Origin: Nocardioides sp.
Lineage (GTDB): Bacteria > Actinomycetota > Actinomycetes > Propionibacteriales > Nocardioidaceae
Length of the DNA stretch: 64,000 bases
Direction: 5' to 3'
Assembly: GCF_030149505.1 (NCBI RefSeq)
Contig: NZ_JASBRN010000037.1
Coordinates: 1-64,000 of the forward strand
This document shows, piece by piece, positions 7,776 to 17,462 of the stretch. The position numbers and the translations under genes were made by a program. The notes beneath the pieces are model-generated. The model was not told the DNA's origin. It did not search any database and saw only the letters and a program-made list of their open reading frames with translations. The first letter of the stretch is position 1. Every line of letters begins with the position of its first letter.

Positions 7776-10415
7776 ATGACCCGTCGACCCAGCCGTCGAC
7801 CCGATCGACCGCGCGCGCACCGGAAGGCCGTCGCCGCCGGCGTCGGCCTGTCCACCGCCGCCTTGTACACCCTGCTCACCGTCCCGCTGACCGCGCCGGC
7901 CAACGCCGAGCAGCTGCCGCTGCCCCCGGGCGCCACGTCCGCCGGTTCGATGGACCTGCTGCGCGCCCAGGTGCTCAGCGTGCCCCTGCTCGGCCAGTCG
8001 GCCGTCGACCTCTCCGTGGGCCGGGCCTCCGGCTCGCTGAACGCGGCGAACCCGCGCGCGGTCGCCGCCGCCGACAACATCGCCACCACCAACGACCTCG
8101 TGGCGCTGCTCGGCCTGGAGGAGGCGGTGCTCGACACCCTGCTCGGCAACGTCACGCAGACCGCTCCCCCGGACAACGCCGCGCCGGCGACCGACGAGCT
8201 GCTGCCGACCGACGGCGGCCCGCTGGACGCGCTGGACCTGCTGCTGGACCTCGGGGTCTCCAACGCCTCTGCCCAGGCCCGCTTCAGCGCCGACGGGCGC
8301 TGCATCCCCTCCCTGCCCCCGGTGTCCCAGTCGCGGGTCTCCACTGCTGACGTCGAGCTGCTCGGCTCGATCGGCCTCGGTGGCACAGCCTCGGTGAGTC
8401 AGCAGACGCGCCTGGTGCCCAACGGCCGCCCCAACGGCGGGCGCAACGTCGTGACCGAGGTCGAGGGCAGCACCGTCGCCCTGGAGATCCTCGGCAACCC
8501 GGTCCTCGAGGTGCTGTCCGCACCCAGGCTGGAGGTCCGCGCCGACGGAACCCCCGGTGCGGACGACGTCACCTACACCGCCCCCGTCATCGCCCTGGCC
8601 GGCACCGGCGGCGACCTCGCCGACTTCCCCTTCACCACGCCCGGTGCCGCGGGACAGCTGATCGAGGTCTCCGTGGCCGACCCGGTCGTGGAGGTGCTGC
8701 CCAACGGCGTGCGCGCGACCCTGCAGGGAGCCATCCACATCAAGGTCACCCTCGCCGGCTTCCTCGACGTCGCCGAGATCGACGTCTTCCCGATGACAGC
8801 CCAGGCCACGGCGCCCGCCGGCGGCGTGGAGTGCGGCACCCCCGGCGACACCGACGGCGACGGGCTGACCGACGACGTCGAGGGTGTCATCGGCACCAAC
8901 CCGAACAACCAGGACAGTGACGGCGACGGGACCAGGGACGGCCAGGAGGACGCCGACAGCGACGGCCTGACCAACCTCGAGGAGGTCACCGGCTCCGAGA
9001 ACGACCGCTACGACAACGAGCCCACCAAGCCGACCGACGCCGACTCCGACGACGACGGGCTCACCGACGGCCAGGAGGTCGACCTCACCGGCACCGACCC
9101 CAACACCGCCGACACCGACGGCGACGGCACCTCCGACGCCGCCGAGGACCCCGACGGCGACGGCCTGACCAACCTGCAGGAGGTCAGCGGCTCCGAGAAC
9201 GACGCCTTCGACAACGAGCCCACCAAGCCGCTGGTCGCCGACAGCGACGGCGACGGCCTGGAAGACGGCGAGGAGACCTCCGGCTCGGAGAACGACGCCT
9301 TCGCCAACGCCCCGACCGACCCGAACGCCGCCGACACCGACGGTGGGGGCGTGCCCGACGGCGACGAGGTGACCAGCACCGGTCCCACCGACCCGGCCAC
9401 GAACCCCAACAACGCGGCCGACGACGTGCTCGACCCCGCCGGTGACGCCGACCAGGACGGCGTGACCAACGGCGACGAGCTCTCCGGTGACGCCAACGAC
9501 GGCTACGACAACGAGCCCACCGACCCGCGCGACCCCGACTCCGACGACGACGGGCTCACCGACGGCCAGGAGATCAACGAGACCGCGACCGACCCCAACA
9601 CCGCCGACACCGACGGCGACGGCACCTCCGACGCCGCCGAGGACCCCGACGGCGACGGCCTGACCAACCTCGAGGAGGTCAGCGGCTCCGAGAACGACGC
9701 CTTCGACAACGAGCCCACCGACCCGCTGGTGGCCGACACCGACGGTGGTGGCGTCGAGGACGGCGACGAGGTCGCAGCCGGCACCGACCCCAACGACCCG
9801 CTCGACGACCTGCCCCTGGACGACCAGGACCAGGACGGTCTCACCGACGCCGAGGAGCTGGTGGAGGGCACCGACCCCACCGACCCCGACACCGACGGTG
9901 ACGGGCTGCTCGACGGCGAGGAGGTCAACACGGTGGGCACCGACCCGCTGGACCCCGACACCGACTCCGACGGGCTGAACGACGGCCGCGAGGTGAACAC
10001 CGTCGAGACCGACCCGCTGGACGCGGACAGCGACTCCGACGGGCTGAGCGACGGCCGCGAGGTCAACAACGTCGGCAGCGACCCGCTGGACAAGGACACC
10101 GACGGTGACCGGCTGAACGACGGCCAGGAGGTCACGCGGTTCAAGACCGACCCCACCCGCAAGGACACCGACCGCGACGGCCTGAACGACCGGGTCGAGG
10201 TCAAGGGCAGCGCCAACAAGCGCTACGACAAGTGCCCGACCAACCCGAACCGCAAGGACTCCGACAAGGACGGGCTGACCGACCGCCAGGAGATCAAGCG
10301 CTTCGGCACCGACCCCTGCACCAAGGACACCGACCAGGGCGGGGCCAGCGACGGCAAGGAGATCAAGGCCGGCAGCGACCCGCTCGACCCGCGCAGCACC
10401 CCGGGCAACCCCTGA
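7776..10415 (+). CDS. Secreted calcium-binding protein with thrombospondin type 3 repeats
   Basis: An 879-residue exported protein. The first 44 residues form a long signal peptide (Arg/His-rich start, hydrophobic core, ANA cleavage site). Residues about 45-355 form a mostly hydrophobic, beta-rich domain of no family I can assign securely; it resembles the N-terminal domains of actinobacterial choice-of-anchor surface proteins. From about residue 356 to the end there are many aspartate-rich units of the form DxDxDGxxDxxE with GTDP turns, the thrombospondin type 3/EF-hand-like calcium repeat. The last repeats become lysine- and arginine-rich ([10 protein letters not shown]), unlike the strongly acidic central part. 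There is no LPxTG motif or C-terminal membrane helix, so attachment to the cell is not evident. It is probably a calcium-stabilised surface or matrix protein. It is monocistronic, ending in a strong hairpin. Confidence 0.85.
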   Translation: MTRRPSRRPDRPRAHRKAVAAGVGLSTAALYTLLTVPLTAPANAEQLPLPPGATSAGSMDLLRAQVLSVPLLGQSAVDLSVGRASGSLNAANPRAVAAADNIATTNDLVALLGLEEAVLDTLLGNVTQTAPPDNAAPATDELLPTDGGPLDALDLLLDLGVSNASAQARFSADGRCIPSLPPVSQSRVSTADVELLGSIGLGGTASVSQQTRLVPNGRPNGGRNVVTEVEGSTVALEILGNPVLEVLSAPRLEVRADGTPGADDVTYTAPVIALAGTGGDLADFPFTTPGAAGQLIEVSVADPVVEVLPNGVRATLQGAIHIKVTLAGFLDVAEIDVFPMTAQATAPAGGVECGTPGDTDGDGLTDDVEGVIGTNPNNQDSDGDGTRDGQEDADSDGLTNLEEVTGSENDRYDNEPTKPTDADSDDDGLTDGQEVDLTGTDPNTADTDGDGTSDAAEDPDGDGLTNLQEVSGSENDAFDNEPTKPLVADSDGDGLEDGEETSGSENDAFANAPTDPNAADTDGGGVPDGDEVTSTGPTDPATNPNNAADDVLDPAGDADQDGVTNGDELSGDANDGYDNEPTDPRDPDSDDDGLTDGQEINETATDPNTADTDGDGTSDAAEDPDGDGLTNLEEVSGSENDAFDNEPTDPLVADTDGGGVEDGDEVAAGTDPNDPLDDLPLDDQDQDGLTDAEELVEGTDPTDPDTDGDGLLDGEEVNTVGTDPLDPDTDSDGLNDGREVNTVETDPLDADSDSDGLSDGREVNNVGSDPLDKDTDGDRLNDGQEVTRFKTDPTRKDTDRDGLNDRVEVKGSANKRYDKCPTNPNRKDSDKDGLTDRQEIKRFGTDPCTKDTDQGGASDGKEIKAGSDPLDPRSTPGNP
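9042..9723. repeat. Near-identical duplicated block in the TSP3 gene (495-base offset)
   Basis: A stretch of about 185 bases beginning at 9042 recurs almost unchanged beginning at 9537. The offset of 495 bases is exactly 165 codons, so the reading frame is kept. Both copies encode the same order of calcium-repeat units, indicating recent in-frame duplication or gene conversion. Confidence 0.75.
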
Positions 10416-10475
10416 TCCGGGACTGAGGCGCACCCACCGGGGAGGGGACCCAGACCGCACCATGGCGGGGCGGGG

Positions 10476-10507
10476 CTCCCCCCGGGCCACCTGTGGCCCG
10501 GGGGGAG
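10476..10507. terminator. Hairpin terminator after the TSP3 gene
   Basis: Perfect 15-bp inverted repeat (CTCCCCCCGGGCCAC and complement) with a two-base loop, between the TSP3 gene and the convergent phosphotransferase gene. It can serve both strands. Confidence 0.75.
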
Positions 10508-10557
10508 TCTGGGGTCCGCCCGGTCCTGCGACAGGTCCCGTGGCGAGCCGACGGCTC

Positions 10558-11532
10558 TCAGCAGGCGTGCAGGTCGCGGGCCCGGGCCAAGACGAGCAGC
10601 CGCTCGTGGGCCGCGTCGCTCACCGGGTTGCTCCCGCGTCGGGTGGCCAGCTCGACCACCGCGACGAGGTCGGCTGCGCGGGCCAGGTCCAGCGCGAGGT
10701 CCACCGGCACACCGCGTCGGTCGGCCACGGTGTCCAGCACCGCCTCGACGTACGCCGGGGAGCGCTGCTCGCGCAGCAGGTTCCCGAGGTCGGCCCAGGG
10801 CGACCCCGCGTGGGCGAACTCCCAGTCCAGCACACCCGTCACCACCACCCGGTCGTCCTCCGTGCTCGCCAGCAGGAGGTTCTTGGCGTTGAGGTCGCCG
10901 TGCACCAGCACGGCCCCCGGCCCCTCCCGCGCCGCGTCCTGCAGCACGTCGTCAGCGTCTCCGGCGAGCCCGAGCACCGCATCGTGGTCCGCGGCCCGCA
11001 GGTCCAGGCGCGGGGCCAGCGCCGCGACGAGGTCGACGAGGGACTCCGCGTCCCACGGCGGCTCCCAGGGCGCGAGGCCCAGCTGCTCGTCGACGAACCG
11101 CCCGACGCGCGGCTGGACCGCACCGGCCAACCGCGCCACGACCTCCCCCAGCGCCCGGCCCACCACGGCGAGCGCGCGGTCGTCGAGCCGCGGCAGCAGC
11201 AGGTCGCCGCGCTCACCGGGCAGGTGCTCGGCCAGCAGCAGCCCCGGGGCACCGACGGCCGGGTCGCCCGCGCGTGTCTCGAGGACCTCCGGCACGGGCG
11301 CGCAGCCGGTCAGCACGCTTCGGCCCAGGCGCAGCACGGCTGCGTCCCGTGCGGGCCCCGCCACGTCGTCGGGCGGGTAGACCCGCACCACGGTGCGCTC
11401 CCCCGCCACCTTCCCGAGGAAGGTCCGGCCCGACCAGCCGCCCTCCAGCGGCTCCAGGTCCAGGCCGAGGGCCGCCTCCGGCGGGTGGCCCGTGGTGTGG
11501 CTCGTGGTGTGGTCCGTGGTGTGGTCCGACAT
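10558..11532 (-). CDS. Aminoglycoside phosphotransferase-like kinase
   Basis: Predicted small-molecule kinase of the APH/choline-kinase fold, 324 residues. The catalytic loop HGDLNAKN (about 211-218) supplies the Asp and Asn of Brenner's motif. DWEF at about 236-239 is the metal-binding Asp position. The nucleotide loop GGWSGRTFLGKV and the VVRVY lysine-equivalent strand are visible near the N-terminus; the usual lysine is replaced by arginine. The substrate is unknown; most chromosomal members do not confer antibiotic resistance. The start was set at the ATG giving the N-terminus MSDHTT, which avoids overlap with the divergent gene; an ATG 11 codons upstream is possible. The first 16 residues are a tandem His-Thr-Thr repeat that is not part of the kinase domain. 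Confidence 0.8.
   Translation of the reverse strand: MSDHTTDHTTSHTTGHPPEAALGLDLEPLEGGWSGRTFLGKVAGERTVVRVYPPDDVAGPARDAAVLRLGRSVLTGCAPVPEVLETRAGDPAVGAPGLLLAEHLPGERGDLLLPRLDDRALAVVGRALGEVVARLAGAVQPRVGRFVDEQLGLAPWEPPWDAESLVDLVAALAPRLDLRAADHDAVLGLAGDADDVLQDAAREGPGAVLVHGDLNAKNLLLASTEDDRVVVTGVLDWEFAHAGSPWADLGNLLREQRSPAYVEAVLDTVADRRGVPVDLALDLARAADLVAVVELATRRGSNPVSDAAHERLLVLARARDLHAC
11485..11526. repeat. 12-bp tandem repeat coding for His-Thr-Thr units
   Basis: Three to four units of a 12-base sequence related to GACCACACCACG encode DHTT, DHTT, SHTT and GH at the start of the phosphotransferase. Such short tandem repeats can vary in number by replication slippage without breaking the frame. Confidence 0.7.
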
Positions 11533-11566
11533 GCGCGGGACTCTGCCATCCGACCCGCCCGCCACG

Positions 11567-11572
11567 TAGCGT
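11567..11572 (+). promoter_or_regulatory. Leaderless -10 element of the decapeptide-repeat gene
   Basis: TAGCGT lies seven bases before the ATG, placing the transcription start on the start codon. Confidence 0.55.
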
Positions 11573-11579
11573 GCACCCC

Positions 11580-12377
11580 ATGGCCCGTCCCCCTGCCGCC
11601 GCGCTCGTCGACGCCGCTCTGCTGCCGTGGCGACTCACCGTCGCCGCCACCCAGACCACCCTGCAGCTCGGGAACCTCGTGGCCCCGGACGGACCGATCC
11701 GTCGCCCGGGCGGCTACGCCGACCTGGTGCTGCGGGTCATCGGCGAACGGGGGTACGCCGAGCAGCTGGTGGACCTGCTCACCGACGAGGACGGCCCGAT
11801 GCGGTTGGCGACCGTGGTCAACGAGCTCACGGCCCCCGACCGCCCGCTGGGCCGGATGCTCTCGCGTGACGGGGTGCTCGACCGGCTGCTCGCGGAGGAC
11901 GGGCCGCTGACCCGGCTGCTGGCCCGCGACGGTGTGCTCGACCGGCTGCTGTCGGAGGACGGACCGCTGGACCGGCTGCTCGGCGAGGGCGGCGCGCTGG
12001 ACCGGGTCGTGGCCGAGGAGGGCGTGCTGGAGCAGCTGCTGAAGACCGGTGGGCCCGTGGACCGGCTCACCCAGCCCGGCGGGCTGCTCGAGCTGGTGCT
12101 GCGCCCGGGCGGGCTGGCCGACCGGATGCTGGAGGACGACGGCTTCGTGGAGCGGCTGCTCGCCGACGGCGGGACCCTGGACCAGCTGGTCTCGCTGGGC
12201 GACACCCTCGAGGCGATCCAGCCGCGGCTGGCCGAGCTCACCCAGATCGTGCCCACGCTCTCCTCCTCCGCCGACGCGCTGCACAAGGCCGTCGGGCCGA
12301 TCGGTGACCTCGCCGGCCGGCTGCCGCTCAACCGCAGGCGCACGGCGCTGCCGGCGCCCGCCGGCTCCCAGGCGTGA
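11580..12377 (+). CDS. Tandem decapeptide-repeat protein, function unknown
   Basis: A 265-residue protein I cannot assign to a named family. Residues 1-60 are hydrophobic and partly helical with no clear signal peptide. Residues 87-216 consist of thirteen consecutive 10-residue units of the pattern D/G-G-x-L-D-R-L-L-x-E/D, with no gaps. Conserved glycine at position 2 and leucines at 4, 7 and 8 suggest short amphipathic helices separated by turns, perhaps a solenoid or membrane-surface stack. The C-terminus is a predicted helix followed by a basic, Pro/Ala-rich tail. The ATG has a TAGCGT element seven bases upstream and no Shine-Dalgarno sequence. The stop overlaps the start of a methyltransferase (GTGA), implying co-translation. 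Confidence 0.75.
   Translation: MARPPAAALVDAALLPWRLTVAATQTTLQLGNLVAPDGPIRRPGGYADLVLRVIGERGYAEQLVDLLTDEDGPMRLATVVNELTAPDRPLGRMLSRDGVLDRLLAEDGPLTRLLARDGVLDRLLSEDGPLDRLLGEGGALDRVVAEEGVLEQLLKTGGPVDRLTQPGGLLELVLRPGGLADRMLEDDGFVERLLADGGTLDQLVSLGDTLEAIQPRLAELTQIVPTLSSSADALHKAVGPIGDLAGRLPLNRRRTALPAPAGSQA
11838..12227. repeat. Thirteen tandem 30-bp coding repeats
   Basis: Thirteen uninterrupted 30-base units encode the decapeptide repeat. DNA identity between units is high in the first half (GACGG...CTGGACCGGCTGCT) and lower in the second half, so expansion appears more recent on the 5' side. Confidence 0.8.
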
Positions 12378-13222
12378 GCCTGCCGCCCGTCACCCCGGAC
12401 TCCCGCGACCACCCGCCGCTGCCGCCGGTGCGGGTGGAGCGCCGGGCCGTCGACGAGGCGGAGTCCCGCGCCGCCAACGGCCCGGACTGGGACCGGTACG
12501 CCGACGACTACCAGGCCACGCACGGGGAGTTCCTCGGGGACGACGGCTTCGTCTGGGGTCCCGAGGGCCTCACCGAGGAGGCTGCCGGGATCCTCGGCGA
12601 CGTGCGCGACCGGGACGTGCTCGAGGTCGGCTCCGGTGCCGGGCAGTGCTCGCGCTGGGTGCGCTCGCGCGGCGGCCGCGGGGTGGGCCTGGACCTCTCG
12701 CACCGCCAGCTCCAGCACTCCCGCCGCCTCGACGAGGCCACCGGGGTGCCGGTGCCCTCGGTGCGCGGCACTGCGACGGCGCTGCCCTTCCGCGACGGCT
12801 CCTTCGACGCGGTGTTCTCCGCGTTCGGGGCGCTGCAGTTCGTCGCCGACCTCGACGACGCGGTGGCGGAGGTCGCGCGGGTGCTGCGGCCCGGCGGCCG
12901 CTTCGCCTTCTCCATCACCCACCCGACCCGGTGGATGTTCCCCGACGACCCCGGCCCCGAGGGTCTGGTCGCCTCGCAGGACTACTGGGACCGCACGCCG
13001 TACGTCGAGGTCGACGAGGCCACCGGCCGGGTGTCCTACGTGGAGCACCACCGCACGCTCGGCGACTGGGTCGCGGTGCTGGCCGGGCACGGTTTCCGGA
13101 TCACCGACCTGCTGGAGCCGCAGTGGCCCGAGGGGCACGAGCGGGTCTGGGGCGGCTGGTCGGGCACCCGGGGCCGGATCGGCCCGGGCACGGCCGTCTT
13201 CGGCTGCGACCTCGACGCCTGA
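12374..13222 (+). CDS. Class I SAM-dependent methyltransferase
   Basis: A 282-residue methyltransferase of the Methyltransf_11/25 type. The SAM-binding motif I LEVGSGAG is at 83-90, the acidic motif GLDLS follows at the end of strand 2, and the post-motif segment LPFRDGSFDAVFSAFGALQFV is typical, with VLRPGGRFAFS closing the core fold. The N-terminal region WDRYADDYQ is a common substrate-side feature of this class. The substrate is unknown. The GTG start overlaps the stop of the decapeptide-repeat gene by four bases, so the two are translated together and may act together. A hairpin terminator follows. Confidence 0.85.
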   Translation: MSLPPVTPDSRDHPPLPPVRVERRAVDEAESRAANGPDWDRYADDYQATHGEFLGDDGFVWGPEGLTEEAAGILGDVRDRDVLEVGSGAGQCSRWVRSRGGRGVGLDLSHRQLQHSRRLDEATGVPVPSVRGTATALPFRDGSFDAVFSAFGALQFVADLDDAVAEVARVLRPGGRFAFSITHPTRWMFPDDPGPEGLVASQDYWDRTPYVEVDEATGRVSYVEHHRTLGDWVAVLAGHGFRITDLLEPQWPEGHERVWGGWSGTRGRIGPGTAVFGCDLDA

Positions 13223-13262
13223 GGCAGGCCCGGACACGGGCCCGGACATGGGCCCGCACGCG

Positions 13263-13302
13263 ACCGGGGCCGCACCCGTCGTACGACAGGTGCGGCCCCG
13301 GT
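13263..13302. terminator. Bidirectional hairpin terminator
   Basis: Perfect 14-bp inverted repeat (ACCGGGGCCGCACC and complement) around a 12-base loop, between the methyltransferase gene and the convergent DUF3068 gene. Confidence 0.7.
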
Positions 13303-13319
13303 GAGGCGTGGCGTGCGGG

Positions 13320-14237
13320 TCAGCGACCGGCGGCGGCCATCTCCCGCGGGTGGTGCGCGGCGGGAGCCTGCTTGCGGCGGCGCACCAGGACCAGGCCGAC
13401 CACGAGGAGGATCGGGCCGCCGATGAGCCCGACGAGCGGGATCGTGGAGGTGACCAGCGTCAGCAGCGACATGTTGTCGCGTGCGTCCGCCGCGGACTCC
13501 AGGACCTGGTCGTCGGTGAAGGCGAGCTGCAGGTCGAGGACGGGGGTGCCGTTCTCGAGCCAGCGCTGCTGGTTCTCGGTCTGGTTGAGGATCGCGCCGG
13601 TCATCGGCTCGACCCAGATCTCCTTGGAGGTGGAGTAGAAGCCGTTGGTGTCCGCAGCCACCTCGGCGGCGTTGCGGGTCACGGTGACGGAGTAGACGTA
13701 GACCTCGATGCCGTCGACCTCGTCGACGCGGTCGAACTCGGCGTCGACGGTGCGGCCCAGGGTGCCGTCCCAGTAGGGGTAGGTCTCCTGCTGGGCGTCG
13801 AAGGGCCACTTGTTGACCAGGCCCTCGTGCGGGGTGGCGTCGGCCGGGAGGTCGATGCCCTCGTTGACGGCCAGACCGGTGTGGCGGTCGGTGGCGAAGA
13901 CGTCGACACCGGCGGTGATCATGTCCGCCGAGCCGTCCTCGCAGACACGCTCGCCGCCGCGGTCGATCATCACGCAGCTGGAGGAGACCCAGGCGACGGT
14001 GTCGTCGGTGGACACCTCGCTGTCGGTCCTCGTCACGCTGATCGCGTAGATCGGGTTGCGCACGAGCTCGCCCGTCGAGACGTCGATCTTGCCCGCCTCG
14101 CCGTCGAGGTAGGTCGTGGTGTTCACGTCGAGCGGGGTCCGCTCCACGACACCAGGGGCCCAGACGAGGCCGAGCAACCCGGCGACGACGAGGAACCCTC
14201 CGAGGCCGATGCAGATACGGCCGATCCAGCTACGCAC
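13320..14237 (-). CDS. DUF3068 (PorA-like) membrane-anchored protein
   Basis: A 305-residue protein matching the DUF3068 family, which databases also label PorA-like. A membrane helix lies at about residues 6-27, then a long extracytoplasmic region rich in Thr, Asp and Tyr, and a C-terminal helix (about 266-290) followed by a basic tail (RRRKQ). Recognisable features are [17 protein letters not shown], the [15 protein letters not shown] segment and YSVTVT. No activity is established for actinobacterial members generally. The GTG start is preferred because GGGAGGG sits four to five bases upstream; an ATG eight codons earlier has its purine-rich stretch too close. The gene stands alone between two other transcription units. 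Confidence 0.78.
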   Translation of the reverse strand: MRSWIGRICIGLGGFLVVAGLLGLVWAPGVVERTPLDVNTTTYLDGEAGKIDVSTGELVRNPIYAISVTRTDSEVSTDDTVAWVSSSCVMIDRGGERVCEDGSADMITAGVDVFATDRHTGLAVNEGIDLPADATPHEGLVNKWPFDAQQETYPYWDGTLGRTVDAEFDRVDEVDGIEVYVYSVTVTRNAAEVAADTNGFYSTSKEIWVEPMTGAILNQTENQQRWLENGTPVLDLQLAFTDDQVLESAADARDNMSLLTLVTSTIPLVGLIGGPILLVVGLVLVRRRKQAPAAHHPREMAAAGR

Positions 14238-14376
14238 AATTCCCTCCCCAGAGAAGTCCATCCCCTCCCCGAGGACGGACACGCATCTGTTCCACGCTAC
14301 TGCACCGCGCGGGATTTCGTGGCATCCGCCACAAGTCCGCAGATCCTCCGGCGCGCCGCTGTGCCACACTCGCGCC

Positions 14377-16242
14377 GTGCTGACGGAGGACTCGGACACC
14401 CTGCGCGACGGCGGAGCGGTCCCCGACGGCGAGGCCGCGGGTGGTCCCCGGACCGCGGAGACCGTGTGGATCGTGGGCCTGCTCATCGTGGCCCTCCACA
14501 CCGCGGGGCGGGCCTGGGCGCTCTACGGCTCGTGGTTCTACAACGACGACCACCGCCTCGCGGCCGACGCCCTGGGACTGGCGCCAGCGGGCAGCGAGGG
14601 CTCGCCCGCCGCGCTCCTGGAACCCTTCGACTCCCAGCTGATGCCACTGGGCCGGCTGATGGCCCGGTGGGTGACCAGCTCGGGACAGGAGAGCTGGGGG
14701 GTCGCAGCGACCACGACGCTGGTCGCCTCCGCGCTGGCCGGCCTCGCGTGCCTGGTCGCCCTGGTCGTCCTGTTCGGCGCGCGAACGGCCGTGCTCCCCC
14801 TGCTGGCCGTCTACCTGACCTCTGCCCTCGTGCTTCCCGCGACCATGTGGTGGGCGGCCGCGCTCAACCAGGTGCCGCTCCAGGCGGTGATGTGGGCGAG
14901 CGTGGCCACCTGGGTGACCTACCTGCGCACGAGTCGCCTCCGATGGCTGGGGGCGACGGCCGTGATCCTGCTGGTGGGCTTCACGGCGTACGTGAAGACC
15001 GCGCTGGTGCTGCTGCTGCTCACGGCGCTGCTGCTCGGCTGGTTCGTCGAGGGCGGGGCGGCACAGCGCGTGCGGCAGGCCGTGCGTCGCGCCTGGCCGG
15101 CGGCCCTGGCGCTCGGCGCCCTCGCGGCGGCGTACGCCGTCTACTACTCGGTGCGAGTCCCGCAGGCCCTGGGTGAGGACGGCGACCGCGCGGTCGCCTG
15201 GGACCTGGCGCGCGAGATGCTCGGCACGTCCCTGCCCACGGCTCTGCTGGGCGGCCCGTGGCGCTGGGCCACCGACAACCCCCCGGTCGCGACTGCCGAC
15301 CCGCCCCTCCTCGCCGTCGCCGCTTCGTGGGCGGTACTGGTGCTCGGAGCCGTGTGGCTGGCCAGGCGACGGACCCGCACCTGGCGCGCCTGGGTCGTGC
15401 TGACCGGCTACGCAGCCGCGGCCTACCTCCTCGTGCTCACGAGCCGGGCACAGGACGTGGGCGGGGTGATCGGAGCCGAGCTGCGCTACCTGACCGACCT
15501 CCTCCCCGTGGCCGTGCTCTGCCTGGGACTGGCGCTCCTCGACCTGCCCGGCGCCCCCGGCAGCAGCGGCGCACGTCCCTCGGCCCGGTCACGGCGCTGG
15601 GAGGTCCCCGCGCTCGGCGTGCTCGTCGCGGCGGTGGCGCTGGGCGGACTCGCCTCCTCGTGGCGCTACGTCCAGGTCTGGCACTCGGACCACCCGGGTC
15701 GCGACTACCTCACCACGGCGCGGCTCGACCTGGCAGGGGAAGGCGTCACCGACATGGTGGACCAGGTGGTGCCGGCGTCGGTCGTCCCCGGCTTCCTCTT
15801 TCCCAGCAACACCACTCCGATGCTGCTGCCGCTGTTGTCCGACACCGTCCGCTTCCCCCGGGCCAGCGCGGCACCGCACCTGCTCGACGCCGGCGGCGCC
15901 GTGCGTCGCGCTGTCGTGGACCCGGTGCTGGTCAGCGAGCCCGGTCCCGAGGAGGGCTGCGGATGGCGGATCCGGGAGTCCCCGCGCGCGATCCCGCTCG
16001 AGTCCGGCACCATCGACATCGAGTGGTGGCTGCGGATCGGCTACCTGTCTTCGTTCGACGGCGAGGTGGAGGTGCGTGTGGCCGGCTCCGAGCCCGTGCC
16101 CGCCCCGGTGACCCAGGGCCTGGGCGAGGTGCTGGTGCGCGTGCAGGGGGCCTTCGACGAGGTCGAGCTGGGAGGCCTGCCCGCGGGCGAGTCCCTCTGC
16201 GTCGACGAGGTCGAGGTCGGCGAGCTCGAGGAGGACCGGTGA
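14377..16242 (+). CDS. Large polytopic membrane protein, GT-C-like, function unknown
   Basis: A 621-residue protein with roughly ten hydrophobic segments in residues 30-440 followed by an extracytoplasmic C-terminal part of about 180 residues. The first external loop holds [13 protein letters not shown], a position where GT-C glycosyltransferases carry acidic catalytic residues, and the overall plan resembles them. I cannot place it in a named family. The GTG start fits the onset of the hydrophilic N-terminus; CACACT six bases upstream is a weak leaderless element. It is coupled by a four-base overlap to the acyltransferase gene and lies at the edge of the glycan region, so a role in building or modifying an envelope polysaccharide is likely but inferred. 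Confidence 0.7.
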   Translation: MLTEDSDTLRDGGAVPDGEAAGGPRTAETVWIVGLLIVALHTAGRAWALYGSWFYNDDHRLAADALGLAPAGSEGSPAALLEPFDSQLMPLGRLMARWVTSSGQESWGVAATTTLVASALAGLACLVALVVLFGARTAVLPLLAVYLTSALVLPATMWWAAALNQVPLQAVMWASVATWVTYLRTSRLRWLGATAVILLVGFTAYVKTALVLLLLTALLLGWFVEGGAAQRVRQAVRRAWPAALALGALAAAYAVYYSVRVPQALGEDGDRAVAWDLAREMLGTSLPTALLGGPWRWATDNPPVATADPPLLAVAASWAVLVLGAVWLARRRTRTWRAWVVLTGYAAAAYLLVLTSRAQDVGGVIGAELRYLTDLLPVAVLCLGLALLDLPGAPGSSGARPSARSRRWEVPALGVLVAAVALGGLASSWRYVQVWHSDHPGRDYLTTARLDLAGEGVTDMVDQVVPASVVPGFLFPSNTTPMLLPLLSDTVRFPRASAAPHLLDAGGAVRRAVVDPVLVSEPGPEEGCGWRIRESPRAIPLESGTIDIEWWLRIGYLSSFDGEVEVRVAGSEPVPAPVTQGLGEVLVRVQGAFDEVELGGLPAGESLCVDEVEVGELEEDR

Positions 16243-17462
16243 CCGTCTCCCCGCCCGAGGTCGTCGACGAGGCCTTCCCGCACGTCGACGCGCTGCGGGC
16301 CGTCGGTGCGCTGGCGGTGCTGACCACGCACGTCGGCTTCTGGTCGGCGAGCTACCAGCGCGACGGCACGGTCGGGGCGCTCCTGGCCAGGCTCGACGTC
16401 GGCGTCGCGCTGTTCTTCGTGCTGAGCGGCTTCCTGCTCTCCCGCGGCTGGCTGGTCCGGGCACTCGCCGGTCGACCCGCCCCCGCGACCGGGCACTACC
16501 TGTGGAAGCGGGCGCTGCGCATCCTGCCGGTGTACGTCCTCACCGCGACCCTGGCGCTCGCGCTCATCGACGCCAACGCCGAGCTGGGCTGGGGCGACCG
16601 CGTGGCGACGTACCTGCTGGCCTCGACCCTGGTTGACGCGACGTTCCCCGCCGGGCTGACCCACATGTGGAGCCTGGCGGTGGAGCTGCACTTCTACCTC
16701 CTGCTGCCGCTGCTCATGCTCCTGGCCGTGGGGCGACGCCTCCGGCCGGCCCGGCTCCTCGCGGTGCTCGCCGTGCTGGTCGCGGTGTCCGTGTGGTGGC
16801 ACCTCGACGGCGCCGCCCGGGCCGGTGGGGACCGGATGGTCGCCACCCCGCAGTGGCTGCCCGGCTACCTCGACTGGTTCGCCGTCGGGATCGCGCTGGC
16901 GCTCGCCTCGGTGCTGCACCGCGCCGGCCGCGGCGGCCGGGTCCTCGCCGGTCTGCGCGCGCTCGCCGCGCAGCCCGGGGTGTGCTGGCTGCTCGCGCTG
17001 GGCCTCCTGCTGGTCTCCACGACCCCGCTCGCCGGCCCGCTGGTCCTCACGCCGCCGACCGACGCCGAGGCGCTGACCAAGAACCTGCTGTACGCCGCCA
17101 TCGGCGGACTGGTCGTCCTGCCCGCGGTGCTGCGCGACGTCCCCGCCGAGCCGGCCGTCTTCGACCGGATCCTGCTGCACCCGGCGGCCCGGCACCTCGG
17201 TCACACGTCGTACGGGCTCTTCTGCCTGCACGTGCCGGTGCTGCACCTCGTCGTGGCGCTGACCACGTGGGAGGTCTTCACCGCCCCCTTCTGGCCCCTG
17301 TGGCTCACCGTGCTGGGCGTCAGCCTGGTCGCCGCGGAGCTGGCCTACCGGCTGGTCGAGCGGCCGGCGCTGCGCCTGAAGGGGCGCCACCCACTGAGCC
17401 GCCGCCGCCCGGGGTCCCCGGCGAGCACCAGCGCGCCGACCAGCGGCACCAGCACCAGGTAG
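16239..17462 (+). CDS. Acyltransferase family 3 membrane protein
   Basis: Integral membrane O-acyltransferase of the Acyl_transf_3/OafA type, 407 residues with about ten membrane segments. The N-terminal signature [17 protein letters not shown] carries the catalytic His region, [14 protein letters not shown] is the second conserved block, and the [15 protein letters not shown] block with Glu is clear. Such enzymes acylate extracellular sugars such as capsule, lipopolysaccharide or peptidoglycan using cytosolic acyl donors. The start overlaps the preceding gene (GTGA). The last 39 codons, a low-complexity Arg/Pro/Ser/Thr tail, lie antisense to the 3' end of aftD, so the real fold ends before the overlap. 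Confidence 0.88.
   Translation: MTVSPPEVVDEAFPHVDALRAVGALAVLTTHVGFWSASYQRDGTVGALLARLDVGVALFFVLSGFLLSRGWLVRALAGRPAPATGHYLWKRALRILPVYVLTATLALALIDANAELGWGDRVATYLLASTLVDATFPAGLTHMWSLAVELHFYLLLPLLMLLAVGRRLRPARLLAVLAVLVAVSVWWHLDGAARAGGDRMVATPQWLPGYLDWFAVGIALALASVLHRAGRGGRVLAGLRALAAQPGVCWLLALGLLLVSTTPLAGPLVLTPPTDAEALTKNLLYAAIGGLVVLPAVLRDVPAEPAVFDRILLHPAARHLGHTSYGLFCLHVPVLHLVVALTTWEVFTAPFWPLWLTVLGVSLVAAELAYRLVERPALRLKGRHPLSRRRPGSPASTSAPTSGTSTR

Noticed and set aside
8843..10400. Regular short DNA repeats that might be taken for a CRISPR array
   Set aside because: Units vary, are in frame and encode calcium-binding repeats; there are no constant repeats with unrelated spacers and no cas genes.
7329..10490. 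A 1053-codon open frame antisense to the TSP3 gene
   Set aside because: It is a by-product of high G+C third positions in the real gene and shows monotonous Val/Gly/Ala composition. The plus-strand frame has a signal peptide, a ribosome-binding site and clear calcium repeats.
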